Positions 48,217-58,941 of a stretch of 64,000 bases of DNA are shown here, piece by piece. Source of the stretch: Icerya purchasi. Its lineage: Eukaryota; Arthropoda; Insecta; Hemiptera; Monophlebidae. The stretch spans positions 31,507,183-31,571,182 of the forward strand of contig CM077116.1 of the NCBI GenBank assembly GCA_039619475.1. The letters run 5' to 3'. Numbering within the stretch: position 1 is the stretch's first letter; every line of letters begins with the position of its first letter. The notes below the pieces were generated by a model. That model made no database searches and was not told the DNA's origin. It was given only the letters and a program-made list of their open reading frames with translations. Both the position numbers and the translations under genes were made by a program.

Positions 48217-48660
48217 TTAGCGAATGGAATTTAAAAAAAAAAAAAGGCGAGTATAAGCAGCAGCCCCAGCCAAGGAATCAGTCGCTTCATTACCAAATAT
48301 GCCCGAGTGGCTAGGTACCCACAGCAAATCAATATTAATTGAATGGAGAGAAGAAATATTATGAATGAGTGATCGTATACGGAGGATAATAAAGTCACAC
48401 GAATGATCATGAAGGGGAGAGAATATGGCCTGAAGGGCGCTCAAGGAATCAGAGATAATTAAAAAATTGGAGGAAAGGTGATTCGAGGAAATGAAAATAA
48501 TAGAACGAAGAAGGACAGTAAATAATTCGTTCATGAATATGGAACAGAAATAAGGAAGACGAAAAGATTCTGATAGGTTAAAATCAGGAAAAATGAAGGA
48601 AGCACCAACACCACAAGTCCCCCTCAAACCATCCATGTAAATGGTAACATGAGGGGGAAA
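48217..48660 (-). pseudogene. I-like LINE, RNase H domain
   Basis: YMDGLRGTCGVGASFIF, an NELFTVLL helix, LIISDSLSALQAI and GNEATDSLAGAAA carry all four acidic residues of the RNase H active site (D, E, D, D), with WVPSHSGIFGNE. The frame is broken just after this. Confidence 0.85.
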
Positions 48661-48813
48661 TAGGGAATTGATAGTGCCATAGAATACCTGTTTAATTACG
48701 ACTTGGAAGAGATTTTTAGAAAATGGGGGAACAATAAATACCTTAGGAGGATGACAAAGATCAGTATAGTTAAAGGAAAAATAGGGGAGATTATTGAAGG
48801 AGATAGTGTATGA

Positions 48814-49311
48814 TCAAAATGAACTAAGACGATGTGAAATGAATGCCAGAATAAGGGTTTCGCTAGGAGTAAAGCGCCAGCTATTATAAATCGAAAGGAA
48901 GGACCGAACAAGAGTAGAGGACGCGAGTGGAAGACGTTTAACAAGGAAACTATAGCCTAAATAGGATCTACCAATGGACAGGGGTGACGAATTAGATTCA
49001 GTAAGAATAGCAGGGATTGGAGAGGATTTGAACGCGCCAAGACAAAGACGAAGAAAAGAGTTTCGGATCACATCTAGTTTAGAGAGACGGATCTTGGACG
49101 CACAACCATAAATAAAAGAACAATAATAAAATTTTGAACGGATAATAGATTTGTAAAGAGAAATAAGAATATAAGGATCGCCACCCCATTTAGTTGGCGA
49201 CAGAGCTTTCAGCAAGTTTAACCATTTAATAGTAGAAGCAGAAAGATATCTGATATGTTCAGAGAAGGACAAACGGCTATACCAAGAAAGATACCGGGAT
49301 AACAGAAGCAA
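48814..49311 (-). pseudogene. I-like LINE, RT thumb and linker
   Basis: IRYLSASTIKWLNLLKALS, WGGDPYILISLYKSIIRSKF and YGCASKIRLSKLDVIRN are typical of the thumb region in RNase H-bearing LINEs. The piece overlaps the core frame by a frameshift. Confidence 0.85.
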
Positions 49312-49889
49312 TTAACACGAAAAAGAGATATATTGTTTAAGGATAGATTAACCAAAGTTATATGGTCTCGAAGGGTAAAAATAGTATACGAAGACTTAGA
49401 GGGAGAAATCGAAAAATTAACTAAGGAAAGAGAATGTTCTAACACAATAAGCGACGAATTGAGTGCTTCATTGGCTGCTAAAACATCTTTAGACGAGAAA
49501 AAAAGGAGGAGGTCGTCTGCAAAGAATAAAGAAATGGAATTTAAACGAAGGGAAGCTATACTGATAGTATACATGTTAAAACGAGTAGGACTGAGAGGGG
49601 AACCCTGCGGAAGGCCTCGGAAAACCTTTCTTAGAGCATCGAGAGATGGAGAAGTGAAATGGATAGAATGATTCGACATGAGATTGATAATACGGGAAGA
49701 GAACATGATTAGGGTGTTAATTGCCGTCATTTTATCTCTTAAAGTGGGAAGATGAACATTATCAAAAGCAGAGGAGACATCCATAAACAAAGCTAAGGTG
49801 AAATGTTTTTGAATAAAAGACTTATATAAGTGAGAAACGAAAAGACCAACACAATCAGAAGGGCCAATACCAGGTCGAAAGCCGAACAT
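49218..49889 (-). pseudogene. I-like LINE, reverse transcriptase core
   Basis: 223 codons open. FGFRPGIGPSDCV, LALFMDVSSAFDNV (motif-A Asp present), GLPQGSPLSP and SLFFADDLLLF (both catalytic Asp present). The frame is lost near 49260, where the thumb continues in the next frame. Confidence 0.88.
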
Positions 49890-49929
49890 ATTAATATGAA
49901 ATATATTATTATGCTTTAGCTACTAAACA

Positions 49930-50372
49930 GAGCGCTTGTTAAGCATATCCTCCAATAGTTTTCTAATGCAGGATACCAGGGAAATAGGACGTAGGGAAGA
50001 ATTTTTCTTAGGAATGGGAATTACGATAAAAGAATTCCAGGAGGAAGGAGTTATACCCTTTGAAAGGAAGGAATTGAAAAGACTAAGAAGAAAACTGAGG
50101 GATTGTTCAGAAAGGTTTTTAAGGGCGAGATAGGGTATACCGTCAAGGCCTGAAGTGGAGCTGGACGATTTGGAAAGAATAGACTTTAATTCATTACAGC
50201 TGAAAGCCTAAGTTAGGAAATAGGGAGGAGAATTTTGCGGAAATGGAGAGTAAAATTCATCAAAAGAAGGAACATAAGCCGAAGCGACGGAATCAACAAA
50301 AGAAAAAAGGCCATCGTCGAGAATACTGAAGTTGAAAGAGCGGGGAGAGGATGAGAATTTGAAGGCTCTGGT
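49930..50372 (-). pseudogene. I-like LINE, reverse transcriptase N-terminal part
   Basis: The minus-strand reading gives SSTSGLDGIPYLALKNL, PSSWNSFIVIPIPKKN and LRPISLVSCIRKLLEDM, the standard S-P-G-x-D...I-P-x-PK...R-P-I-S-L motifs. A stop replaces one residue after PYFLT. Confidence 0.8.
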
Positions 50373-50559
50373 CATTATTAATTAAATATATTTAGTTATT
50401 CATTTTTATAATGCAAGTAATAGAGATCTAAGAAATATAGAATTATTATGGAAATACAAAACTAATGATGAACATCGTAATGTGTCCAATGTTTACAAAT
50501 AAAATTATAAAATAATAAATAATAAAATAATGAAATAATAAGATAAAAATAGATCAAGA

Positions 50560-50710
50560 TTATCGAAAACGTAGTGCGAGTGAGAATGTGTGCATGATTG
50601 AAATCCTGTTTGCCGGTCGGGGCTAACCAATCATCAGTCACCGTAGAAGAAACGTGTACCTAATTCGATAAAAGCCAGCGGTCACGTGCGAGAAGGAAAA
50701 AGGAAATGAC
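50560..50710 (+). promoter_or_regulatory. Promoter-like GC-richer stretch
   Basis: It holds AACCAATCA (CCAAT box), a CACGTG E-box palindrome and several CG dinucleotides just upstream of the putative first exon. There is no TATA box in an obvious position. Confidence 0.3.
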
Positions 50711-50871
50711 CAAAGATTGAAGGAAGATATTTTAGTAGTTTTAGTTGCGGTTTACCTCTGGTTAAAGAAATTGTCATTTTAAAAAATTAGTCGCCTTTTA
50801 CCCTTGTCGATCTCTACCTTCAGTGAAGAAAACAGTTGTTTTTTGGCGCAGACGGCTCGTGTAAAAGAAAT

Positions 50872-50998
50872 CATGTCCGGGAAAGGTCGAGGAATAACCA
50901 CTGCAGCGTGGAAAAGTCAGATAGCCCCCGACAGATCGGTTAAGGTATTAACTCCGTTTGCGAAAGTAATTGTACCAAGTTCGGCTAGAGCTACTTAA
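50872..50998 (+). CDS. Putative first coding exon of an unidentified gene
   Basis: An ATG at 50872 opens a frame starting MSGKGRGITTAAWKSQ and running 41 codons to a stop at 50996-50998; the same frame is open upstream to 50804. A possible donor, AAG|GTATTA, follows about 24 codons in. Composition is more balanced than the surroundings and a promoter-like stretch precedes it. I do not recognise the protein. It may instead be a retrocopy, because an A23 tail at 51233-51256 follows 230 bp further on. Confidence 0.3.
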
Positions 50999-51066
50999 AA
51001 TTCGTGTGTCATCAATTATCAAAACGAAACGCCACCAGATTTCAAATTTACTATCGCCGACATTAG

Positions 51067-51096
<30 letters not shown>
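51067..51096. repeat. (TA)n microsatellite
   Basis: 30 bp of AT dinucleotides. Confidence 0.9.
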
Positions 51097-51098
<2 letters not shown>

Positions 51099-51232
51099 AG
51101 ATAGATACTTGTCTATTTTACAGTATTCAATTAATTATTTGTTTATTTTAATATTGTCTTTTGTAGAGGACACTGCTAACGAATTCTTAGCTTAGTTTTC
51201 TTGTTGTTGGGTCAATGCCGCTGGCGCGCCCC

Positions 51233-51256
51233 AAAAAAAAAAAAAAAAAAAAAAAA
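51233..51256 (+). repeat. Poly(A) tract after CTGGCGCGCCCC
   Basis: An abrupt 24 nt A run after a GC-rich motif looks like the tail of a retro-inserted sequence of unknown nature. Confidence 0.5.
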
Positions 51257-51599
51257 GATTGGTGTAGGTAATTTTCTTTAATGGACTACATAAAATTTCA
51301 TTGAGTAACTTTATTTAAATAATAATAATGAAAACAATTCAATTTCGTCCGCGGTAAATATGAGACGGCATCCCTAGATAAAATAAAAAGTTGTAGGTTA
51401 GCAACGGCAAGAACCGTTTCAACATATAATTCATAAATAACTCGGCACTTAATTATTCTTATCACAATTTATTTTTGGCTGATAAAATGGCTAATTGTAT
51501 AATATTGTTATACAAGTTGAATTTAAAAGCTGACAAACGTGGCTGTATTTTTTACAATATTTTGTTTTTGTTGAAATTAGTATTAATAATCAGTTAGAT

Positions 51600-51925
51600 A
51601 ATTGAAATTTCCTTCACATATTTATTTTATAAGTAACAATACATTTTTCACTAATATTCTACCATTAATAATTTCCAACATTTTGATTTATATATTAATA
51701 ATTTACATAAATAAATTACCATATAAATATTAATAAAAATTACATATGTCATTGATTATATTCGTAATAAAAAATTTTGCATAAAATAACTAAAAATATG
51801 GAGCGAATTTTTTCTTTTTTCTTTTTTCTTTTAAAGGTAAGAACACTCCAAAGAAACATCAATATTTATTTTAAATTTCTGATTTTTTCAGATTTTTGTA
51901 TATTTATAATAACTATTTCAGTTCT
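51600..51925 (+). mobile_element. Second copy of the hAT MITE interior
   Basis: Colinear with 31684-32015 (CATATTTATTTTATAAxTAA, AATTACATATGTxATTGA, TTTTGCATAAAAT, ATAATAACTATTTC and other blocks), clearly homologous but without the terminal repeats. Diverged, same orientation. Confidence 0.8.
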
Positions 51926-52770
51926 GAGAGAAAAGAATCCGTTTTCTCTTAGGTAGGGACTATAACGACATTCTTACTAATTAGGAATCTTTTTTTAAAT
52001 TTTATTTTAGATGACCAGAAGGGTTGTGTAATCGTGTCAACCAGAACACCTTTTTTTTTTTACTCCCAACTTTACTAACTTATAACTTCTATAATTTTAA
52101 TTATTTTTCTCACAATTTTTATTTGTATATTTTTAAAATTTCAATAAATATCTTGCAAAAAAATGAATAATAACAATGTTTTTTTCCCCTTTTTTTTCTT
52201 TTATCAAGTTCGACAAAACGCCCAAAATTTATGCCTCTAGATCAGAATACCTTCTTAAATTACTTTTAATTATTTCGTCTTCGTAATATTGTAACGCTAA
52301 CTCAGCTGATAATGATGTAATAGAGGTTCCCCTTGGAAGTCTAGATTTTTGGATATATATGAAACTATTAAATTGGAAATTATTCTGTTTAGTTATTATT
52401 GCGATGACTTTAATTATATCCTTAATGTGTATTCGGTTAATATTCTTTCTCCTTATTGTTCTTTCCATTCTGTAAATCATTATATCTTAATTTCATACAA
52501 TATAATAAATTTATACACAAGCATATCAATCGATATAACGATTTACATAATGAAAAAAAAAAAGAAAAAATAGATGGAAGAAGAATATTAACTCAATACG
52601 TATTAACGATATAATTAATATCATCATAAAATAATTAAACAGAATTATTTCTTATGGTTGTTAGTTGTAAGGTTGTTTGTAGAGAATCAAAAACATTATG
52701 ATTAAGAATTATTTCATTAGATAGCTGCGATACACAAAATATTTGGTTTGTTTTGTTTATTTATTTTCTA
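51926..52770. other. No gene recognised
   Basis: AT-rich. A minus-strand 83-codon ORF at 52229-52480 has no recognisable motif. Confidence 0.4.
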
Positions 52771-53014
52771 TATGTACTAGCTGCAATACCCGGTGTTGCC
52801 AGGATCAGAATATATAGCACCCTTAATGACATGTGGACCAGTCTTCATATCTCAAATATATACAGACCTATATTCCATTAAACGTACGATTTGTATAGTG
52901 CATATAAAATTAATTAAACAGCGATGCGAAATAAAACGCAAGTTAGAATCAAAAGTTATTTAATTCAATAAGAAATTTATTTTACATTATATATACATAT
53001 TTACATTGTTTCAT

Positions 53015-53212
53015 ATAAATAATGGGCATGATAGAAGGAAGAAGAAAGACCGCTTGGATAGATAATATAAAAAAATGGACCGGAATTTAAAAAACAGAAG
53101 ATCTAGTCAGAATAGCAAAAGATCGTAATCAATTTCAGCAGATAATCCAATCCATACATGATGATTAAGCAATACCCGAATCGGGTGGCACGAGAAGAAG
53201 AAGATATACGGT
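53015..53212 (+). mobile_element. LINE 3' end fragment (RTE-like)
   Basis: The plus strand gives a MIEGRRKTAWIDNIKKWTG segment, a stop, then EDLVRIAKDRNQFQQIIQ and a 3' end GGCACGAGAAGAAGAAG. This is the common GRPxxRWxDDIxxW...LAxDRxxW end of RTE-like LINEs. It is inserted in the Helitron tail. Confidence 0.7.
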
Positions 53213-53229
53213 TACATTTTTTAATTTCT

Positions 53230-53655
53230 TCACACAACACTTTTATACACTATAATTTTAGTTTTATTGTTCGGACTGTGAATTAACAAATTTTGAAATA
53301 ATCTAACTCGTGAGCATGACACGTAGAATTGGCCGTGTGAAAAGCATGATTCCTTTAAGTTAGCGCCACAATATCGGAATGTTTGGCACTGTGTTTTGTT
53401 GATGGTCATGATGTAAGCAAAATTTACTGGGAATTGCAATCGCTTAAAACTGAACGGAAATCCAATTGATAATTACAATATTCGCGGTATAAATACCGTC
53501 TTATTCTGTACTACTTTGATGGTATTATTCTGTAGATGTTTGAGGCTGAGTCTAGTACCATTACGTAGTTTCGGTGAATTCAGATTGTGCAGTAGAATGC
53601 CTGATAAGCCAATCTTCAAGTTTTTTTCTTTATTTCTAATTCTCCCCAATTCCAA
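53230..53655 (-). pseudogene. Helitron helicase C-terminal fragment
   Basis: One minus-strand frame with a single stop (53473-53475): LLHNLNSPKLRNGTRL, KTVFIPRI, FPFSFKRLQFPVNFAY, MTINKTQCQTF and SHGQFYVSCSRV, ending NKTKIIVYKSVV. These are the conserved C-terminal PIF1/Helitron helicase motifs (NGTRL, PFxFKRxQFPV, AMTINKSQGQT, HGQLYVAxSR). The usual SQGQT reads TQCQT. Confidence 0.88.
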
Positions 53656-53667
53656 AAAGTGGATTAA

Positions 53668-53939
53668 TTACAACGTAATTCTTAGGCTACACCCCATTAG
53701 AAAAAATGTCCCAATTTTATGTAACGCAAAATGTCCCAAAAGAATGTCCCAATTTTATGTAACGTTTGCTATATTTTATAGGATTTTTGTTATTGTTATT
53801 TAAAAAATGTCACAATTTTATGTAATGAAATATGTAACGAAAAATGTAACGAAAAAATGTCTTAATTTTATATAATGAAAGTTAGATGTTACAATAGGAT
53901 TTTTGTGGTTATGTTATTTTTTTTGTGTTGATGCCAGTA
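53668..53939. mobile_element. Second copy of the AATGTCCC terminal-repeat element
   Basis: Starts with the same TTACAACGTAATTCTTAGGC as the copy at 13449 and follows it to TTGATGCCAGTA, with fewer internal repeat units. The right terminal repeat is missing. It adjoins the Helitron helicase on its left. Confidence 0.8.
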
Positions 53940-53958
53940 TGCGGCAAAAGAAGGGTCA

Positions 53959-54475
53959 TTGTTCTTTCCGGTACCGAACATCGAAATTCCGTCAATGTAT
54001 CTGAAGGCTTATATAGTGCAAAAATCACTTCAAACATGGAAAAAACAGAAAACCAACATCCCAAACACGAACAAGCTGCGCTCAATTAGAGATACTATTC
54101 GACCATGGAAAACCCCATTATCTAGCAATCGAAGGAATGAAATCGTTGTCACGAGACTCCGCCTAGGTCACTCCAAAATAACTCATAGTTACCTCCTGTC
54201 CAGACAACCTATTCCACTGCGTTCCAATTGCAATTCTCCTGTCGCAATCCAACATTTACTCGTCAGCTGTCCCACCTTTAATTCATACCGAGCACAAATT
54301 CTCCAGTCGCCCAACCTTTCTGAAATCCTGTCTGATCGCCACAACAAAATTGAACGCCTCCTAAGTTTTCTCAAGACTACTAACGTATTCCACTCCATCT
54401 AACTCTTATCTTATCCGTGCCTCTGGCCTAGGCGGCAGTACACGGCACGCTAATCAAAGAAGAAGAAGATGAAGA
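53959..54475 (+). pseudogene. LINE 3' end of R1/I type (post-RNase H domain)
   Basis: A 147-codon frame has WKTPLSSNRRNEIVVTRLRLGHSK, a THSYLLS segment and IQHLLVSCPTFNSYR. This is the post-RNase H tail with the C...H-x4-C-type motif seen in RNase H-bearing LINEs. It ends with AAGAAGAAGATGAAGACG. 5' truncated exactly where the AATGTCCC element ends. Confidence 0.75.
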
Positions 54476-55065
54476 CGAAAACAGGTTCGTTCCTCTGACA
54501 AATATAAAAATAACTGAACATTTATGTTTCATAACTTTTTAAATTTGTAATAAATACTATTTTGATAAATGAAATAAAATTTATTATAAAAATGTTTTTT
54601 TTCCACTGAGAACTTACTAATTGACGTTAAAAAAAAAAAAAAACGGTGTCCGGTTTTGAGTAAAAAAATAAATGGTCATGTTAGCTAGCCCACGGCGGAA
54701 AAATTCGAAGGGCGGCAAATTTGCATGAGATTGAAAATTTTTCTCTTTTCGAAAAATATTTAAAATTTCCTCATATAATGTTCTGTATGAGAGAAGTAAC
54801 TTAATAATTTCAACATGCATGTTTTTAGTTTAACTTTCTTAAATCTTCATGTCAAACACAAATTGTATTCCTATTACATTCGCTACTCACGCTAAAGAAG
54901 CGCATTTGCGACTTCAATTATTATTTAGTATATAAAATTACCGTTGTACATATTCCAAATATATGATTTGATTTGATTATTTTCAACAAACTGCTCAGCA
55001 AAACGCTTCTTTTCTGCAATGAAAAGAACTAAAAATTTCTTCAGATCAACAATGCCTCACCGAAA
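54476..55065. other. No gene recognised
   Basis: AT-rich with an A-run at about 54631-54643. No motif in any frame. Confidence 0.4.
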
Positions 55066-55434
55066 GTTAAGGGGGGGTTATGGGATAACCACTTTGAAAA
55101 ATCCGTTTTTCTGAAAAATTTTCATATAAAAGTACAAATTCTTAGAAATATTTTCCCAAAACCTCAGGTCATTTGGAGTAAAACTCATTAAGATAATAAG
55201 CTGTGCGCTGCACCCCTTTTGAGCCGGCCGAAAGCGCCAGGCAGTTAACCGGAGCAGCTGCTTCCTTCTCTTTCAAAGGGCCTAGCCGGTGATGGTACCT
55301 GGTAAAAACGAGGTTTCTTTTCGTTATATGGCGTTTCTTCATTAATAGGATATTACACTGGAAAAGTTATAGATATTTGCTTTAAAAGTGGGCACTGTTA
55401 AAGGTGTAAAACTTAGGAGAAAAAATTAAATATA

Positions 55435-56475
55435 ATGGAATTTGAAGAATGGCATACCAAGCACGTGGAACATGGTGAATGTGAAGTAAATCACATTGGA
55501 CCTGCAGGAAACATGGAAGTATCAGTAATAAAAGAAATGTTTCAACGATCGAAGGAAAAGTACAACGTCAAGTATAAGAATTACATCGGCGATGGTGATA
55601 GTAAAACTTACACCGGTGTAATTCAATCCTATCCATATGGCGAAGACTTTGTAATTAATAAATAAGAATGCGTTGGCCGCGTTCAAAAAAGGATCGGCAA
55701 ACGGCTACGTGATCTTGTAAAAAACACAATAGGAGAGACAGAAATAAAAACCGGAAAAAAGGCTGGACAAACTATGTTAGAAGAAGCAGAAGTCTCTCTG
55801 GAAAAAGAAAACTCACTGGTAAAACAATTGATAAATTAACGGTGTATTATGGATTAGCGATCAAAAGAAATTGTGATTCAGTGCAAAAAGTGAAAGATGC
55901 GATTTCAGCGACCTTTATCCATTATAAATCAACGAACAAAAATCCACAGCATCATAAGTATTTGACCGGCGCTGACTTGTGGTGCGCTTATCAAAAATCT
56001 TTGACCGCCACCGGAATAGAAAATTTCCAGCACGATTATGAACCTTTTCTGGATGATGTAACAAAAGCAATCGAGCTAATTTATGAAGATTTAAGCAAGG
56101 ACGAGCTTTTAGAGCGATGTGTTGGTGGATTTACTCAAAACAATAACGAAAGCCTAAATCAAATTATTTGGGAGATCACTCCAAAAATTTTATCCAGTAG
56201 CTCTATTTTAGTAGAAATTGCACCAAATGTTTTCCAATGAAGGCAATTTCGCATTACTAGTCTTCCTACAAGAGATGAAAATCAGCGTCGGCCCAAGTGC
56301 TCATCAGTACGTTCAAACAGCCGATGAAACGCGAATTCAAAGAGCCCAACAAAAAGCTGCGCTTCAGACAAAAGAGGCTAGAATAATGGAAAGAATGGAG
56401 CAAAAGGAAAGCTTGGACATTGTAAGTGCAACAGATACCTTGCTTTATGGTGCTGGCATCGACGATTCAGTTTAA
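55435..56475 (+). pseudogene. Mutator-like transposase domain protein, broken
   Basis: Three frames join into the C-terminal two thirds of a widespread arthropod Mutator-like transposase-domain protein. First frame: GPAGNMEV, YKNYIGDGDSKTYTGV, SYPYGEDFVINK, stop, ECVGRVQKRIGKRLR (from 55435). Second: YYGLAIKRNCDSV, KNPQHHKYLTGADLWC and IYEDLSKDELLERC then GGFTQNNNESLNQIIW (55842-56240). Third: NEGNFALLVFLQEM, ISVGPSAHQYV and a Lys/Glu-rich tail (56218-56475). The GDGDS and CxxGxTQNxNES motifs are intact. The N-terminal Cys-rich part is absent. Confidence 0.8.
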
Positions 56476-56930
56476 GTGAGAAAAAAAAAATGTTCTTCCA
56501 ATTTTCATAGTTTTTTTTTTTTTTACATCACACCGGTCCTAAGACCATAATTGACGAGGCTATTATTTTATTTTATTTATTTTTTAATGCTCAGTTACCC
56601 AGCGGCAGCATAAGCATTAGTCGATCGGAAAAACTGATTACTATAATTTGGAGTTCATTCCTTTCACATCCGAGATGTTAGTGGCAGAGTTATCTTCTGC
56701 TTCTGATATCTAATACTGTTTACTATAGCGCTGGATTTTATTCGTTCGACGGCTGAGGTATTAACGACGATGTTATCTATCGCATCTGACACCTAGGGCG
56801 TCACCGGCCCATGTTCTTTTGAGCCTCCTTGGCTGATCCCAGCGACTGATGTTCGATACCTCTGGATTTTGATTGAGTTGAAGAGCCTCATAAAAGTGTT
56901 TGTATTGTTTTAAGTATAAATTGTTTACGT
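56476..56930. other. No gene recognised
   Basis: A T-run at 56511-56524, then balanced-composition sequence without a coding frame, possibly the 5' part of the following LINE. Confidence 0.35.
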
Positions 56931-58247
56931 ATGGAACATCTAGGTCTGTATGTTTATTTTATATGTTCAGTGGAACATCATAGACACGAATGTCACATTC
57001 AGTTACTGAATTCGAATTTTGATAATCGTATTTATTCTTCCTTTTTTATTCCGCCAGCAAATAAATACCAAATAGAAGCAATAATTAATGATCTAAAAGT
57101 TTATAAGGCACCTGGATGGGATGAAATTAGGGTTAAAGATATAAAACAAAACTTAAATATATTTGTTCCTATTTTGACTAACATGGTTAACTATTCTATA
57201 AAGGAAGCTATTACTCCTGATGGGCTTAAAAGAGGTATTGTTAGACCAATATATAAAAAAGGAATGAAAAATCAGTATGAAAACTACCGTCCAATAACAA
57301 TAACATCTGTTATAACTAAAATTTTAGAACACTACATTGATAAACACTTAAGAAATTATTTGGAGAAAAACAATCTACTCTATGAAAACCAACACGGTTT
57401 TAGAGAAAAAAGATCCACGATAACATTATTGAGAACAATTGTAAATAGGATAAATACGGGACTGTCGATGGGGAACCAATTTTTAATTTCATTTATTGAC
57501 CTATCCAAAGCGTTTGATTTAGTTGATCATGAATTACTGATCAAGGACTTAGAAAATCTAGGCATTAAAAACAATCAACTTGAGTGGTTTAAGATATATA
57601 TAGCAAATAGGAAAAGCATGGTCAAAATTGCAGGGAATATAAGTAATGAAAAAAATATTCATTATGGAGTAGGTCAGGGTACCATATTGGCCCCGATTCT
57701 TTTTCTTATTTATACCAACTCGTTACACAAACATATTAAAAATGCAAAGGTATATGTTTTTGCTGATGATATTGCTTTGTTAATCGAGCACAACAATTTT
57801 GAGATGGCGGAAAAATTACTACAAGATGATGTAGATAATTTTAGTAAATGGGCACATGATAGGAAGTTATGTGTAAACATAAATAAATCAAAAGTATTAC
57901 ACATTCGGAATAGTTCTAAATATAAAATACGCGATCCGCGAATTATCCTCCACAGTAACAATTGCATTCATGAGCTTCATGTAAATATCAACACCCATTT
58001 ATGTCCTTGTCCACCGTTAGAAAACGTAAATGACTTTAAATATTTAGGTGTATATATAGATAAATCCCTGAATTGGAAAAAACACATTCTAAGTTTAAAC
58101 TCAAAAATAAGACAGACAATTCCAGCTTTATATAAAATAAAGCAGGTACTATCATATCGAACATTACGTATATACTATAACTTAATTATAATGTCTAGAA
58201 TTTTATATGGAATTCAAATATGGGGGAGGCTAAGAAAACTGAATTAA
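56931..58247 (+). CDS. CR1-like LINE reverse transcriptase
   Basis: Copies LINE RNA into DNA at a nicked target in active elements. Motifs in order: APGWDEIRVKDI, YRPITITSVITKILEHYI, NQHGFREKRSTITLL, ISFIDLSKAFDLVDH (motif-A Asp), YGVGQGTILAPILFLIYTN, VYVFADDIALLI (both catalytic Asp) and NDFKYLGVYIDKSLNW. No stop in 438 codons. The last six residues (RLRKLN) are out of frame: the true continuation GEAKKTELNKISKIQKRCLKL is in the frame of 58220-58621. The upstream endonuclease is lost, so the copy is not autonomous. Confidence 0.88.
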   Translation: MEHLGLYVYFICSVEHHRHECHIQLLNSNFDNRIYSSFFIPPANKYQIEAIINDLKVYKAPGWDEIRVKDIKQNLNIFVPILTNMVNYSIKEAITPDGLKRGIVRPIYKKGMKNQYENYRPITITSVITKILEHYIDKHLRNYLEKNNLLYENQHGFREKRSTITLLRTIVNRINTGLSMGNQFLISFIDLSKAFDLVDHELLIKDLENLGIKNNQLEWFKIYIANRKSMVKIAGNISNEKNIHYGVGQGTILAPILFLIYTNSLHKHIKNAKVYVFADDIALLIEHNNFEMAEKLLQDDVDNFSKWAHDRKLCVNINKSKVLHIRNSSKYKIRDPRIILHSNNCIHELHVNINTHLCPCPPLENVNDFKYLGVYIDKSLNWKKHILSLNSKIRQTIPALYKIKQVLSYRTLRIYYNLIIMSRILYGIQIWGRLRKLN

Positions 58248-58621
58248 ATAAAATAAGTAAAATACAGAAGAGGTGTTTAAAACTCATACTCCCCCATTGG
58301 AAGCAAAACGTCCCTGGATCAACATGTTGGAAGGAAAACAATGAAATGTCCCCCAAGATGTACTATTATTATTACAGACTACTAGAATTTAACGTCAATA
58401 ATATTAAATTACCATCTAGGCAAAAAACTCGATTGACAAGAAACCAAAGTAATACATACTACATCTATCCTCGTGGGGTAAATCTGCGAATTGATAATAC
58501 GGATGATTCGGTTTTAATTAAATTAATAAGTACAATCCCGAATCATATATTAGAGGAAAAAAGAATTGGTGTGTGGAAAAAGGAGGTGGAAATTTGGTTA
58601 AAGGAATGGTGCAAAGATTGA
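58220..58621 (+). pseudogene. CR1-like LINE C-terminal domain
   Basis: Continues the RT after a single frameshift: GEAKKTELNKISKIQKRCL, PKMYYYYYRLLEF and VWKKEVEIWLKEWC. The parallel segments of the 41.2-42.4 kb copy (GEAKITEMRKINKLQKKCL, PKMLYYYSKLL) show it is a conserved C-terminal domain. Confidence 0.85.
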
Positions 58622-58941
58622 ATAACAAGCTACGTTCTGAATCTCCCTACCTTCTAATGCTCCTTTCTTTATACGTTTTTGTTTTTGATTTCCTGGTGTC
58701 TTTACCAGTCATTAAGTGGTAAAGAAGATAAGGTTTCCCATTTTAAATATTGAACTGTCGGCATGTGATAATGTACAGATACGTATTACGGGGCGTGTTA
58801 CGTAGTTGCATGCGTTTATATATTTATACTTAATCTTAACGCTAGAGTTCTAATATTATAAGTATAAAATAAGTTAAGATAAATTATAATTTTTTGTATT
58901 GTATATATTTTTTGAATAAACGTTAATAAGAGTGTCGGGCA

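Larger units (their letters stand above)
47696..50372 (-). mobile_element. I-like LINE with RNase H domain, 5'-truncated
   Basis: The minus strand reads through RT start, RT core, thumb, RNase H and a Cys/His tail, in that order. It begins at about 50372 inside the region just before RT and ends in an A-rich tail near 47696. The coding strand is rich in T and C, unlike the A-rich Jockey elements. Frameshifts lie near 49920, 49260, 48820 and 48220, plus a few stops. RNase H downstream of RT places it with I/R1/Loa-type LINEs; I cannot choose the exact clade. Confidence 0.85.
52776..53655 (-). mobile_element. Helitron 3' part with helicase end
   Basis: The minus strand codes the end of a PIF1-type helicase (53655-53230) and then runs to a terminus where GCAAC-ACCGGGT-ATTGC-AG precedes CTAG followed by T (52776-52800). 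That is the hairpin plus CTRR|T structure of Helitron 3' ends. The A/T-rich tail is interrupted by a LINE 3' fragment at 53015-53212. Helitrons move by rolling-circle replication; the Rep domain is not present. Confidence 0.75.

Noticed and set aside
49333..50133. Plus-strand charged ORFs at 49333 and 49936
   Set aside because: Antisense of the I-like LINE RT, which has the real motifs on the minus strand.
56931..58621. CR1-like LINE as an intact active element
   Set aside because: The endonuclease is absent and a frameshift splits the RT from its C-terminal domain.
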